A DNA stretch of 64,000 nucleotides. Source: JAJYQH01 sp036261615 (GTDB lineage: Bacteria > Actinomycetota > Actinomycetes > Propionibacteriales > Propionibacteriaceae). Location of the stretch: NCBI GenBank assembly GCA_036261615.1, contig DATAKK010000084.1, positions 1 to 64,000 on the forward strand, in the 5' to 3' direction. The notes under the pieces were generated by a model that saw only the letters and a program-made list of their open reading frames with translations, made no database searches and had not been told where the DNA came from. Below, piece after piece: positions 18,985 to 28,278 of this stretch. Each line of letters opens with the position of its first letter. Positions within the stretch are counted from its first letter, which is position 1. A program made the translations under genes and the position numbers.

Positions 18985-19328
18985 GACTGCAGCCGGGCAA
19001 CCCGATGACCCGGCCGCTCATGCTCCAACTGCTCCTCGACGTGCTGGTCTTCGGCCTCGCCTTCCCCGGCATGGTCATCGTGTCGGACGTCGCCGCCCTG
19101 CCCGCGGGGGTCGCCGCGGGGGCGGCGTCCCTTCTGGCCGTGATCGCAGCCGCCACGCTGCGGCGTCCGGTGGGCTGGCCGCTGGCGTGGGCGACCCAGG
19201 TCGCGGCCGTGCTGCTGGGGTTGCTGACCCCGATGATGTACCTCGTCGGCGGCATCTTCGCACTCATCTTCCTCATGAGCTTCGTGCTGGGCAGGCGCCT
19301 CGAACGGGTCGCTAACCTAAGGGCATGA
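18981..19328 (+). CDS. DUF4233 membrane protein
   Basis: A 115-residue protein with three to four hydrophobic helices, known as DUF4233 and regularly found between folC and ndk in actinobacteria. Its start overlaps the folC stop by 4 bases and its stop overlaps the ndk start by 4, so all three are translationally coupled. Function unknown. The C-terminus (FVLGRRLERVANLRA) is basic and cytoplasmic. Confidence 0.85.
   Translation: MRLQPGNPMTRPLMLQLLLDVLVFGLAFPGMVIVSDVAALPAGVAAGAASLLAVIAAATLRRPVGWPLAWATQVAAVLLGLLTPMMYLVGGIFALIFLMSFVLGRRLERVANLRA
19313..19318 (+). promoter_or_regulatory. Internal -10 box before ndk
   Basis: TAACCT inside the 3' end of the DUF4233 gene ends 6 bases before ATG 19325. 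AAGGG lies in the gap, so either leaderless transcription or ordinary translation from the operon mRNA is possible. Confidence 0.35.
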
Positions 19329-19759
19329 CTCACCCTGCCGTCCCCGGCGCCGAACGCACCCTGGTCCTCATCAAGCCGGACGCGGTCTCCCGCGGGCTCA
19401 CCGGACGCATCCTCACGCGGTACGAGGAGAAGGGGCTGCGGATCGTGGCGCTCGAGCAGCGGGTCATCGACCGCGACCTCGCGGCCCGGCACTACGCCGA
19501 GCACGTGGGGCGTCCCTACTATGCGGGTCTCGAGGACTTCATCGTCTCCGGCCCGCTCGTCAGCCTCGTGCTCGAGGGGGAGCGGGCGATCGCGGCGGTG
19601 CGCAGCCTCAACGGCGCCACCGACGGCGTTGAGGCCGTCCCGGGCTCGATCCGTGGCGACTTCGGGACGTCGAAGAGCCTGAACCTCGTGCACGCCTCCG
19701 ACTCGCCGGAGTCGGCGCAGCGCGAGATCGGCATCTGGTTCCCCACCCTGGCGAACTGA
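19325..19759 (+). CDS. ndk: Nucleoside diphosphate kinase
   Basis: It balances NTP and dNTP pools by phosphate transfer through a histidine. The N-terminal LVLIKPDAVSRG motif and the catalytic His123 in NLVHASDS are intact. Length is 144 residues, normal for the family. It is the third gene of the folC-DUF4233-ndk unit. Confidence 0.96.
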   Translation: MTHPAVPGAERTLVLIKPDAVSRGLTGRILTRYEEKGLRIVALEQRVIDRDLAARHYAEHVGRPYYAGLEDFIVSGPLVSLVLEGERAIAAVRSLNGATDGVEAVPGSIRGDFGTSKSLNLVHASDSPESAQREIGIWFPTLAN

Positions 19760-19773
19760 GCCGGGGCAGCGCG

Positions 19774-20817
19774 ATGAGCGATCCGCGACTGCCCGGACCA
19801 CCCCCCGCACCCGCCATGCCCTACCGGTTCGTCCCGGAGACGTGGCGGCCCTCGGCGTATCCCCGGGTTCCGGCGTCCTACCCGCAGTTCTGGCGCGCGC
19901 CCCGCTGGCACTGGTGGAAGTCGCTGCTGACTCTCGGCGGCCTCGCGGTGTTCTTCCTCGTCAGCTCGATCGTCGCCCTGGGCGCCGCCGCGGCGATCGA
20001 CGCCAGCACGGGCCGGGTGCCCTGGTCGACGTTCCTCGACTCGGTGCAGAAGGGCGTCGTGAGCACGACGCCGGCGGTCTTCATCGCCAACAACCTCTCG
20101 CTCGTCGCGCTCGTGCCGGTGTGCCTGCTGCTGGCCCGGCTGGTCACCGGCCAGCGGGCGGGGTTCCTCACCTCGGTCGTCGGCTTCCTCCGCTGGGGTT
20201 GGCTGCTGCGGTGCATCGCCATGCTCGCGCCGTTCTGGATCGCGCTCGTGGTGTTCCAGTTCTACGCCGGCGGGGGAGTGGCGGGGACGCCGCTCAAGGT
20301 GACGGGCGACACCCTCCCGCTGCTGCTCGCCGTGATCTTCACCACGCCGCTGCAGAGCGCCGGCGAGGAGTACGCGTTCCGGGGCGTCATCAACCGCAGC
20401 GTCGCCGGCTGGATCCCGAACGAGGCGCTAGCGGTCGTCGCCGGCGGCCTGGTCAACTCGACGTTCTTCATGCTCGCCCACGGCGCCGGCGACCCCTGGC
20501 TCAACGTCTTCTACTTCGCCTTCGGCGCGCTCTCGACCTTCCTCACGTGGCGCACGGGAGGCCTCGAGGCGTCCATCGCCGTGCACGTCGTCAACAACGT
20601 CACCTCGGAGTGGTCGCTGCCGTTCACCAACATCTCCGGCCTGTTCGACCGTCAGGCGGGCACCGCGGGCCCCGGCATCCTCATCCAGTTGGCGCTGCCC
20701 GTGATCGCGGTGGCACTCATCCTGTGGCAGGCGCGCCGCGGGGGCATCGTCCGCCGCTCGACCCCGGCCCCCGCGGGTCCGGAGCAGCCGGTGCTGCCCG
20801 GCGGCTGGGGCCGCTGA
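19774..20817 (+). CDS. CPBP-family intramembrane metalloprotease
   Basis: A 347-residue membrane protein with a Pro-rich cytoplasmic N-terminus and about eight transmembrane helices. The CAAX-protease/bacteriocin-processing motifs are present: EEYAFRG (metal and catalytic Glu), FFMLAHG and HVVNN. Relatives cleave prenylated proteins, bacteriocin leaders or regulatory peptides; the local substrate is unknown. It follows ndk by 14 bases and may be in the same operon. Confidence 0.85.
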   Translation: MSDPRLPGPPPAPAMPYRFVPETWRPSAYPRVPASYPQFWRAPRWHWWKSLLTLGGLAVFFLVSSIVALGAAAAIDASTGRVPWSTFLDSVQKGVVSTTPAVFIANNLSLVALVPVCLLLARLVTGQRAGFLTSVVGFLRWGWLLRCIAMLAPFWIALVVFQFYAGGGVAGTPLKVTGDTLPLLLAVIFTTPLQSAGEEYAFRGVINRSVAGWIPNEALAVVAGGLVNSTFFMLAHGAGDPWLNVFYFAFGALSTFLTWRTGGLEASIAVHVVNNVTSEWSLPFTNISGLFDRQAGTAGPGILIQLALPVIAVALILWQARRGGIVRRSTPAPAGPEQPVLPGGWGR

Positions 20818-20867
20818 CGTCGGCCGGGGGCCCTCCGCGGGGGCTCGGGATCTCGGGTGGCGGTGCG

Positions 20868-20873
20868 TAGACT
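20868..20873 (+). promoter_or_regulatory. -10 box of the radical-SAM gene
   Basis: TAGACT ends 9 bases before ATG 20883, with no Shine-Dalgarno sequence in the gap. Confidence 0.45.
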
Positions 20874-20882
20874 GACCCAACC

Positions 20883-22856
20883 ATGAGCACCTCGACCAGT
20901 CCCGCGACCCGACCCGCCGTGGCCGGGGAGTCCCTGTTCAGCGCGCTCGAGCCCCTGCTCGCGCGGGTGAGCAAGCCCATCCAGTACGTCGGCGGCGAGC
21001 TCAACAGCGTCGTGAAACCGTGGGACGCCGCCGACGTGCGGTGGTGCCTCATGTACCCCGACGCCTACGAGGTCGGCCAGCCCAACCAGGGCATCGCGAT
21101 CCTCTACGAGATCCTCAACGAGCGCGACTGGATCCTCGCGGAGCGCACCTACTCCGTGTGGCCCGACCTCGCAGCCCTCATGCGCGAGCACGGCGTCCCC
21201 CAGTTCACCCTCGACAACCACCGTCCGGTGCGCGGTTTCGACATCCTCGGCGTGAGTTTCTCGACCGAACTGGGCTACACGAACCTGCTGCAGGCGATCG
21301 ACCTGGCCGGCATGCCGCTGCACAGCGTCGACCGCGGCGACGACGACCCGATCGTCGTCATGGGCGGCCACGCGGCGTTCAACCCCGAGCCGATCGCCGA
21401 CTTCATCGACGCCGCCGTGCTGGGCGACGGTGAGGAGGCCAGTCTGCTGATCAGCGGGATCGTCCGCGAGTGGAAGGCCGACGGCCGTCCGGGCGGTCGG
21501 GAGGGGCTGCTCGAGCGGCTCGCCGCGACCGGCGGGGTCTACGTCCCCCGGTTCTACGACGTCGACTACCTGCCCGACGGTCGCATCCGCCGCGTCGCCC
21601 CCAACCGTCCCGGGGTCCCGTTCCAGGTGCGCAAGCACACCCTCATGGACCTCGATCAGTGGCCCTACCCGAAGAAGCCGATCGTCCCGCTCGCCGAGAC
21701 CGTGCACGAGCGCTACTCGGTCGAGATCTTCCGCGGCTGCACCCGCGGCTGCCGGTTCTGCCAGGCCGGCATGATCACCCGTCCGGTGCGCGAGCGCAAC
21801 ATCGAGACGATCGGGCAGATGGTCGCCGGCGGCCTGGAGGCCACGGGTCTCGAGGAGGTCGGGCTACTGTCGCTCAGCTCGGCCGACCACTCGGAGATCG
21901 GCGAGGTGACCAAGCAGCTCGCCGACCGCTACGAGGGCACCAACGTGTCGCTGTCGCTGCCGTCCACCCGGGTCGACGCGTTCAACATCGACCTCGCCAA
22001 CGAACTGTCGCGCAACGGACGCCGCTCGGGCCTCACCTTCGCCCCCGAGGGCGGCAGCGAGCGGATGCGCAAGGTGATCAACAAGATGGTCACCGAGGAC
22101 GACCTCATCACCACCGTCGCCACCGCCTTCGGCAACGGCTGGCGCCAGGTGAAGCTCTATTTCATGTGCGGACTCCCCACCGAGACCGACGAGGACGTCC
22201 TCGGCATCGCCTCGATGGCCCGTCGGGTGATCGAGACCGGACGCCGCGCGGCCGGAAGCCGCGACATCCGCTGCACGATCTCCATCGGGGGCTTCGTCCC
22301 GAAACCGCACACCCCCTTCCAGTGGGCCGGGCAGGCGTCTCCCGAGACGATCGACCACCGGCTGCAGCTGCTGCGAGAGACGATCCGCGCGGACAAGCAG
22401 TACGGGCGCGCGATCGGCATGCGCTACCACGATGGCAAGCCCGGACAGATCGAGGGCCTGCTCAGCCGCGGCGACCGCCGGGTCGGCAGGGTGATCGAGG
22501 CCGTGTGGCGCGACGGCGGCATGTTCGACGGCTGGAGCGAGTACTTCTCCTACGACCGCTGGGTGCGGTGCGCGCAGGAGGCCCTCGCGGCCGACGGGGT
22601 CGACCTCGACTGGTACACCACCCGCGAGCGCGACTACGACGAGGTGCTCCCCTGGGACCACCTGGACGCCGGCCTCGACCGCGACTGGTTGTGGGAGGAC
22701 TGGCAGGACGCGATCGACGGTGTCGAGGTCGACGACTGCCGGTGGACGCCGTGCTACGACTGCGGCGTGTGCCCGCAGATGGACACCCAGATCCAGATCG
22801 GTCCGACCGGCCGCACCCTGCTGCCGATGCCCAGCGTCCGCGCCGACCTCGCCTAA
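20883..22856 (+). CDS. B12-binding-type radical SAM protein (TIGR03960 family)
   Basis: A 657-residue member of the uncharacterised radical-SAM family TIGR03960. An N-terminal B12-binding-like domain is followed by a radical-SAM barrel whose cluster cysteines are Cys286, Cys290 and Cys293 in RGCTRGCRFCQAG. The family is usually adjacent or fused to a DUF2344 protein (TIGR03936). Here that partner is at 24267, separated by a reverse-strand MFS gene. A link to RNA or ribosome maturation has been suggested from genome context only; the reaction is unknown. Additional cysteines near the C-terminus (CYDCGVCPQ) may bind a second cluster. Confidence 0.88.
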   Translation: MSTSTSPATRPAVAGESLFSALEPLLARVSKPIQYVGGELNSVVKPWDAADVRWCLMYPDAYEVGQPNQGIAILYEILNERDWILAERTYSVWPDLAALMREHGVPQFTLDNHRPVRGFDILGVSFSTELGYTNLLQAIDLAGMPLHSVDRGDDDPIVVMGGHAAFNPEPIADFIDAAVLGDGEEASLLISGIVREWKADGRPGGREGLLERLAATGGVYVPRFYDVDYLPDGRIRRVAPNRPGVPFQVRKHTLMDLDQWPYPKKPIVPLAETVHERYSVEIFRGCTRGCRFCQAGMITRPVRERNIETIGQMVAGGLEATGLEEVGLLSLSSADHSEIGEVTKQLADRYEGTNVSLSLPSTRVDAFNIDLANELSRNGRRSGLTFAPEGGSERMRKVINKMVTEDDLITTVATAFGNGWRQVKLYFMCGLPTETDEDVLGIASMARRVIETGRRAAGSRDIRCTISIGGFVPKPHTPFQWAGQASPETIDHRLQLLRETIRADKQYGRAIGMRYHDGKPGQIEGLLSRGDRRVGRVIEAVWRDGGMFDGWSEYFSYDRWVRCAQEALAADGVDLDWYTTRERDYDEVLPWDHLDAGLDRDWLWEDWQDAIDGVEVDDCRWTPCYDCGVCPQMDTQIQIGPTGRTLLPMPSVRADLA

Positions 22857-22892
22857 GGGCCGCGGCGATCTCCTGTAGCGGCGGCGGCGACG

Positions 22893-24113
22893 TCAGTCGA
22901 GGCCGAGTTCGTCCTCGATGGTCTCGGCCCGCATCGACTGCACGCCCACCCAGGTCATCGGCGCGAACATGACGAGCAGCGCGACGAGTGGCACGGTCCA
23001 GCTGTGGGTGAGTTCGTGCAGGACGCCCATGCCGAAGGGGCCGAGCGCCGCCAGCAGGTAGCCCACGCTCTGGGTGAAGCCGCTGAGGGCGGACGTGCCC
23101 GCCGACGTGCGTGCGCGGAGACCGAACATCGCGAGGATCATCGGGAACGACGACGTGCCGACGGCCAGCAGCGCGGCCCACAGCAGTCCCAGCACGGTCG
23201 GGTGCGGGGCGAACAGCAGCCCGAGCGCGGCGACGGCGCCCGACACCATGACGAACGCGAGCACCCGGTAGGGCCGCGGGTTGCGGATCATGTAGGCGGG
23301 CCACAGGAACGCGAGCGGGATCCCGACGCCGGTTGCCACCCCGAGCATCACCCCGCCCTCGGCCTGGCTGTAGCCGGCGTCCACGTAGATGGTGGCGAGC
23401 CAGCCGAACACCGAGTAGGCCATGCCCGATTGGATGCCGAAGAACACCGCCATCACCCAGCCGAGCTTCGTCCGCGCCACCCGGGCGAGGGAGATGTGCG
23501 GGGACGAGTCGGTGGCGGCCGACGGCGTCCGGGCGGCGGCGAGGATCGCCCAGGGGACGATGGCGATCGCAGCCACCCCGCTGCCGACGAGGAAGGCCTG
23601 GCGCCAGCCGCCGAACGCGTGGGCCATCGGCACGACGAGCATGCCCGCGAGCGTGACCCCGACGGTCATCGACGTCGAGTACAGGGCGGTGACCAGCCCG
23701 ATCCGCTCGGGGAAGTGGGTCTTGACCAGGCTGGGCAGCAGCACGTTCGCGGTCGCCATGCCGGCCAGGGCCACCGTCGACAGGGCGAGGAACAGCCACG
23801 GCGAGCCGACCAGCGCCCGGGTCGCCTGACCCACGACGATGAGCACGCTCGCGACGAGCACGGCCGGGGTGAGCCCGATCCGGCGCGCCACCAGCGGGGC
23901 GAGCGCGCCGAAGCCGGCGAAGCAGAGGCTGGGCAGGGCGGTGAGGACGCCGGCGACCGTGTCGTTCATCCCGAGGTCGTGCTGCAACTGGCCGAGCACC
24001 GGTCCGATCGACACCGCCGCGGGCCGCAGGTTGAACGCGAGCAGGAGGAGGGCGACCAGCACCAGGGTGGCGTGCCTCGTCCTCGAGGGGGCGGGGCTCA
24101 GGGCGGTCGACAT
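22893..24113 (-). CDS. MFS transporter (CynX/NimT-like)
   Basis: A 406-residue twelve-helix transporter. The NLRPAAVSIGPVLGQLQ N-terminus and the overall pattern match the CynX/NimT cyanate or nitroimidazole permease group. ATG at 24113 follows AGGAGA on the minus strand. It sits on the opposite strand between the radical-SAM gene and its usual DUF2344 partner, so it looks like an insertion into a conserved pair. Substrate unknown. Confidence 0.82.
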   Translation of the reverse strand: MSTALSPAPSRTRHATLVLVALLLLAFNLRPAAVSIGPVLGQLQHDLGMNDTVAGVLTALPSLCFAGFGALAPLVARRIGLTPAVLVASVLIVVGQATRALVGSPWLFLALSTVALAGMATANVLLPSLVKTHFPERIGLVTALYSTSMTVGVTLAGMLVVPMAHAFGGWRQAFLVGSGVAAIAIVPWAILAAARTPSAATDSSPHISLARVARTKLGWVMAVFFGIQSGMAYSVFGWLATIYVDAGYSQAEGGVMLGVATGVGIPLAFLWPAYMIRNPRPYRVLAFVMVSGAVAALGLLFAPHPTVLGLLWAALLAVGTSSFPMILAMFGLRARTSAGTSALSGFTQSVGYLLAALGPFGMGVLHELTHSWTVPLVALLVMFAPMTWVGVQSMRAETIEDELGLD

Positions 24114-24253
24114 GGGTCTCCTGCGGTAGGCGGTGGGAGGCGGGGCACCGGGGAATCCCACGGGGAACTCAGCCAGCGGTGGCGCCAAGAGCCTACGCCG
24201 CGCCCGGCCGGTGGCGCATGTCGCGCGACCTCGGGGGGACGCCGGGGTGCCCG

Positions 24254-24259
24254 TAGGAT
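24254..24259 (+). promoter_or_regulatory. -10 box of the DUF2344 gene
   Basis: TAGGAT ends 7 bases before GTG 24267. Probably leaderless; the gene needs its own promoter because the MFS gene upstream is reversed. Confidence 0.5.
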
Positions 24260-24266
24260 CGGCGCC

Positions 24267-24968
24267 GTGGTCCGACAGCAACCAGAGCAGCAGGCTCCGC
24301 CCGTCCAGCGCCTGAGGGTGCAGTACGCGAAGCGGGGCCGCGCCCGGTTCCTCAGCTCCCGCGACTTCGGCCGGGCGTTCGAGCGGGCGCTCCGCAGGGC
24401 CGAGGTGCCGATGGCCTACTCGTCCGGGTTCACCCCGCATCCGCGGATCTCCTACGCCAACGCCGCGCCCACGTCGGCCGCGAGCGAGGCCGAGTTCCTC
24501 GAGATCGGCCTGGCCGAGCGCTGCGACCCCGACAAGGTGCGGGTCGCGTTGGACGCCGCCCTGCCCGACGGGCTCGACATCGTCAGGGTGGTCGAGGCCC
24601 GCGGCGAGTCGCTCGCCGATCAGCTGACGGCGTCCGAGTGGCTCGTCGACCTCGGCCCCGTGGACGCCGACGCGCTCGGCGCCGCCATCGAGTCGCTGCT
24701 GGCGGCCGACGAGGCGACGACGACGAGGATGACCAAGTCGGGGCCCCGCACCTTCGACGTCCGGGGTGCGATCGAGCGGCTGGAGGTTTCCGGGCCGAAC
24801 GAGCTCGCGATGGTCCTCCGGCACCTCGTGCCGCTGGTGCGGCCCGACGATGTCGTCGCCGTGCTCCGCCGGCTCGACGCGCGGCTCGCCACCGACCGCC
24901 CCGTGCTGCTCACCCGCACGAGTCAGGGACGCCTGCTGGACGGGCGGATCGAGCACCCCTTCGACTGA
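24267..24968 (+). CDS. DUF2344 (TIGR03936) radical-SAM partner protein
   Basis: A 233-residue protein with the family N-terminus RVQYAKRGRARFLSSRDFGR and the FTPHPRISYANA motif. The family nearly always accompanies or is fused to TIGR03960 radical-SAM proteins (here at 20883) and often precedes RNase E/G, as here. It has no known catalytic motif and may be a substrate-binding subunit. The start at GTG 24267 is set by the box 7 bases upstream. Confidence 0.85.
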   Translation: MVRQQPEQQAPPVQRLRVQYAKRGRARFLSSRDFGRAFERALRRAEVPMAYSSGFTPHPRISYANAAPTSAASEAEFLEIGLAERCDPDKVRVALDAALPDGLDIVRVVEARGESLADQLTASEWLVDLGPVDADALGAAIESLLAADEATTTRMTKSGPRTFDVRGAIERLEVSGPNELAMVLRHLVPLVRPDDVVAVLRRLDARLATDRPVLLTRTSQGRLLDGRIEHPFD

Positions 24969-25000
24969 CCATCGGCGGTGAATACCGGCGGACGCCCGAA

Positions 25001-25127
25001 CCTGTGACATACTTTTCCACAGGTTGCGGCCCCTGCCAGGGGTTCGCTCCGGGTCTGTCACAACCCTCCGATCCGCGACGTGAGCGTCCTCCAGATGCCA
25101 TCCGACCGCGGGGGAAAGGTCTCCTGA
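25001..25127 (+). other. Structured leader region upstream of RNase E/G
   Basis: The 234-base gap before rne contains an inverted repeat CCTGTG/CACAGG (25001-25006, 25018-25023) that overlaps TTTTCCACA, a match to the DnaA-box pattern TTWTNCACA. A CCCCTG-C-CAGGGG palindrome follows. GTG at 25080 could open a 15-codon upstream frame ending at 25127. CATACT at 25008-25013 could be a -10. Autoregulation by cleavage in the leader is known for E. coli rne but is inference here. Confidence 0.35.
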
Positions 25128-25202
25128 CAGGCACCGGACCACAAGCTTTGCCGCCTCGCGCGGTCTTGACCCTGCACCCCAGGGGTGCTGAGGAGCGTTC
25201 AG

Positions 25203-28025
25203 ATGCCCGACGACGACTACGAGCACACCACCGAGCCGGTTGTCACCACCGATCCAGCACCGCTCGACGACGCGACCGAGCCGGTTGCTTCCTACGACCT
25301 CGCGGCGAGCACAGCCCCGTCGGCGTCCTTGGACCAGGAGGCGCAGCACGAGGGCGAGGTGGTCGAGGCCCTCGCCGAGGCCCTCTCCCACGAGGAGCCT
25401 GTGAGCGCCGAGGAACCCGAGGCCGACGACGAGCCGGTCGAGCCCACGCCCGAGTTGGTCGAGGAGCCCGCGCCCGAGCTGGTCGAGCCCGCGCCCGAGC
25501 TGGTCGAGCCCACGCCCGAGCCGGTCGAGGAGCCCACGCCCGAACCGGTCGAGGAGAGCCTTCCCGAGCCCGTCGACCAGCCGGCGACCGACGACCCGGC
25601 GCAGCCGGACGCCGTCGCCGAGGCCCAGCCGGTCCAGGAGGCTCCCGCCGCGGCCCCGCGCCGCCGGCGTCGTGCGGCGTCCCGCCCGGCGGGTCCGCCC
25701 TCGGTGCCGGTGACCCCGCCCGCCGCGGTCGAGCCCACCGCCCCCGCCCCCGTCGACGAGGTCGTCTACCCCGACGGCGCCGTCGTCACCCGTGCCCTCA
25801 CCTCCCCGACCGAGGCACCCGCTGGCGGCGAGGTGCCGGCGTCCGCCCCCGAGAGCGGCCGTCCCTCGCGTCGACGCCGCTCGGCCGGCCGTCGCCAGGG
25901 TCCGCCGGAAACCCCGCCCGCCGAGACCCCGGGCGAGGCACCCGAGCCTCCGGTCGAGGAGGAGGACACCTCCACCCGCATCGCCGAGGCGGTCGCCCGG
26001 CAGGGACGCAGCAGCCGTGGCCGGCGGCGCACCGTCGCTCCCGAGGAGCGCGAGCAGGCGCTGAACGACCTCGTGGCGGCGCTCGCCGGTGACACCGGGG
26101 TCGCCGAGCAGCGCGAGAGCGAGGACGTCAGCGAGGAGGAGACCTCGCTGACGGTCAGCGTCGAGGAGACGAGCGTCGACCTCGAGGCCGAGGAGGTCGA
26201 GTCCGACGACTCCGACGCCTCCGACGAGGACGAGTCCGAGCCGGGCGGCCGGCGCCGTCGTCGCCGCCGTGGGGGACGCCGCCGGCGTCGCGGTTCCGAG
26301 GCCGGCGAGTCCGACTCCGGTGACGAGGCCGAGAACTCCGAGGAGCCCGGCGCCGAGGCCGACGAGGCCGCCGCCGAGGGTGACGAGGACGCCGACCTGA
26401 CCTCCGGGGAGGCGGGTGACGGCACCCGCCGGCGTCGTCGTCGTCGCCGTCGCCGGGGCGAGGACACCGGTGGCGGTGAGGACGAACCCGCCGACGTCGT
26501 CGTCCGGGTGCGCGAGCCGCGGGCCCCCCGGGTCGCCGACGAGATCACCGGCATCGAGGGCTCCACCCGGATGGAGGCCAAGCGCCAGCGCCGCAAGGAC
26601 GGCCGCGCGGCCGGGCGGGCCCGGCGTCCGATCCTGTCGGAGGCCGAGTTCCTGTCGCGGCGCGAGGCGGTCAACCGGCGGCTGCTCATCCGCCAGCGCG
26701 ACGACTACACGCAGCTCGCGGTGCTCGAGGACAACGTCCTCGTCGAGCACTACGTCGACCGTGAGTCGGCCACGTCGCTCATCGGCAACGTCTACCTCGG
26801 CCGCGTCCAGAACGTGCTGCCCAGCATGGAGGCGGTGTTCATCGACATCGGCCGCGGGCGCAACGCCGTGCTGTACGCCGGTGAGGTCGCGTGGGAGAAC
26901 TACGGCGCCGAGGGCGAGCCGAAGAAGGTCGAGCACGTCTTCAAGTCGGGCCAGACGGTGCTGGTGCAGGTCACCAAGGACCCCGTCGGCGCGAAGGGCG
27001 CCCGGCTCACCAACCACGTGTCGATCCCCGGCCGCTACGTCGTCTACTCGCCCGGCGGCCACCTGTCCGGCATCAGCCGCAAGCTGGCCGACACCGAGCG
27101 CCACCGCCTGCGCGACATCCTCGGCGACCTCGTCGGCGACGACGCTTCGGTGATCGTCCGCACGGCGGCCGAGGGCGCCAGCGAGGACGAGCTGGTGCGC
27201 GACGTGAGCCGGCTGAAGGCGCAGTGGGAGGCCATCGAGAAGAAGGCCAAGCAGGGCAGCGCCCCGCAGCTGCTGTACGCCGAGCCCGACCTCACCGTGC
27301 GCATCGTCCGTGACCTGTTCACCGAGGACTTCGGCGAACTGGTGATCTCCGGCAACGGGGGTGCGGCCGACGCGTTCGACACCATCGAGGCGTACGTCAC
27401 CCACGTCGCCCCCCACCTGCACGAGCGGGTGAAGCGGTGGGACTCGGACGCCGACGGCGACCTGTTCGCCAAGCACCGGATCGACGAGCAGATCGCCAAG
27501 GCGCTCGAGCGCAAGGTGTTCCTGCCCTCGGGCGGCTCGCTGGTCATCGACCGCACCGAGGCGATGACGGTCATCGACGTCAACACCGGCAAGTTCACCG
27601 GTTCGGGCGGCAACCTCGAGGCCACCGTCACCAGCAACAACCTGGAGGCGGCCGAGGAGATCGTCCGCCAGCTCCGGCTGCGCGACATCGGCGGCATCAT
27701 CGTCGTCGACTTCATCGACATGGTGCTGCCGAGCAACCGCGAGCTGCTGCTGCGCCGGCTGGTCGAGTGCCTCGGCCGCGACCGCACCCGCCACCAGGTC
27801 GCCGAGGTGACCTCGCTCGGTCTGGTGCAGATGACCCGCAAGCGCATCGGCACCGGCCTGGCGGAGGCGTTCACCGAGCAGTGCGACTGCTGTGGTGGAC
27901 GCGGCTACGTGCGCCACGAGGAGCCGGTCGAGTCGCAGGCCCCGTCCGACGGGGGAGAGCGCAAGGTCGGTCGCCGGGGTGGACGCCGCAGGTCGCCGGG
28001 GTCGTCCGGCTCCGACGCCTCCTGA
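25203..28025 (+). CDS. rne: Ribonuclease E/G
   Basis: This endoribonuclease drives mRNA decay and rRNA/tRNA maturation. The first ~480 of 940 residues are disordered: imperfect Glu-Pro repeats (EPTPEL/EPTPEP types, about residues 80-130) alternate with Arg-rich patches (RRRRRR). The catalytic core follows, with an S1-like RNA-binding part (SLIGNVYLGRVQNVLPSM), the DNase I-like segment with VIDVNTG and the zinc-link CDCC near the C-terminus. In actinobacteria the disordered arms scaffold the degradosome. ATG at 25203 has GAGGAG upstream. The rplU-rpmA operon follows after a strong hairpin. Confidence 0.95.
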   Translation: MPDDDYEHTTEPVVTTDPAPLDDATEPVASYDLAASTAPSASLDQEAQHEGEVVEALAEALSHEEPVSAEEPEADDEPVEPTPELVEEPAPELVEPAPELVEPTPEPVEEPTPEPVEESLPEPVDQPATDDPAQPDAVAEAQPVQEAPAAAPRRRRRAASRPAGPPSVPVTPPAAVEPTAPAPVDEVVYPDGAVVTRALTSPTEAPAGGEVPASAPESGRPSRRRRSAGRRQGPPETPPAETPGEAPEPPVEEEDTSTRIAEAVARQGRSSRGRRRTVAPEEREQALNDLVAALAGDTGVAEQRESEDVSEEETSLTVSVEETSVDLEAEEVESDDSDASDEDESEPGGRRRRRRRGGRRRRRGSEAGESDSGDEAENSEEPGAEADEAAAEGDEDADLTSGEAGDGTRRRRRRRRRRGEDTGGGEDEPADVVVRVREPRAPRVADEITGIEGSTRMEAKRQRRKDGRAAGRARRPILSEAEFLSRREAVNRRLLIRQRDDYTQLAVLEDNVLVEHYVDRESATSLIGNVYLGRVQNVLPSMEAVFIDIGRGRNAVLYAGEVAWENYGAEGEPKKVEHVFKSGQTVLVQVTKDPVGAKGARLTNHVSIPGRYVVYSPGGHLSGISRKLADTERHRLRDILGDLVGDDASVIVRTAAEGASEDELVRDVSRLKAQWEAIEKKAKQGSAPQLLYAEPDLTVRIVRDLFTEDFGELVISGNGGAADAFDTIEAYVTHVAPHLHERVKRWDSDADGDLFAKHRIDEQIAKALERKVFLPSGGSLVIDRTEAMTVIDVNTGKFTGSGGNLEATVTSNNLEAAEEIVRQLRLRDIGGIIVVDFIDMVLPSNRELLLRRLVECLGRDRTRHQVAEVTSLGLVQMTRKRIGTGLAEAFTEQCDCCGGRGYVRHEEPVESQAPSDGGERKVGRRGGRRRSPGSSGSDAS

Positions 28026-28043
28026 GGCGCTGGTCCGGGGCTG

Positions 28044-28095
28044 CCGGGAGGTGGCGCGACCGGGGTACGAATGCCCCGGTCGGGCGACCTCCGGC
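28044..28095 (+). terminator. Hairpin after rne
   Basis: Perfect arms GACCGGGG (28058-28065) and CCCCGGTC (28074-28081) lie inside a second pair, GGAGGT/ACCTCC. No U-run, but very stable; it separates rne from the L21 promoter. Confidence 0.7.
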
Positions 28096-28119
28096 GGGCT
28101 GCGCGGGGCGGCGTCCGGT

Positions 28120-28149
28120 TTGACCCCGGGGAGCGCACCCACGTAGTCT
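28120..28149 (+). promoter_or_regulatory. Promoter of the rplU-rpmA operon
   Basis: TTGACC (28120-28125), an 18-base spacer and TAGTCT (28144-28149) form the best -35/-10 pair in the window. The predicted leader of about 120 bases could host autoregulation by L21, but I see no recognised L21-leader fold. Confidence 0.65.
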
Positions 28150-28278
28150 TGTCCCTCGGTGCTTTGTTCGGCCAGGGCGTCGACGCGACAGGCGTCCGCC
28201 GGTGGGATGGCACCATGTGGTGGGATCATTTCCCGCCCGCCAATGACATGTGACGAGAAGAACGAGAGTAGGTCAGGC

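Noticed and set aside
25013..25021. DnaA-box-like sequences as a replication origin
   Set aside because: Only isolated boxes (25013, 28928, 49611) without a cluster, AT-rich region or dnaA/dnaN nearby; more likely regulatory or chance.
25080..25127. A 15-codon upstream frame before rne
   Set aside because: GTG start, no ribosome site and no sign of codon bias; mentioned only as part of the leader.
25440..25590. Repeats as a CRISPR or minisatellite
   Set aside because: They are in frame and encode the Glu-Pro repeats of RNase E/G.
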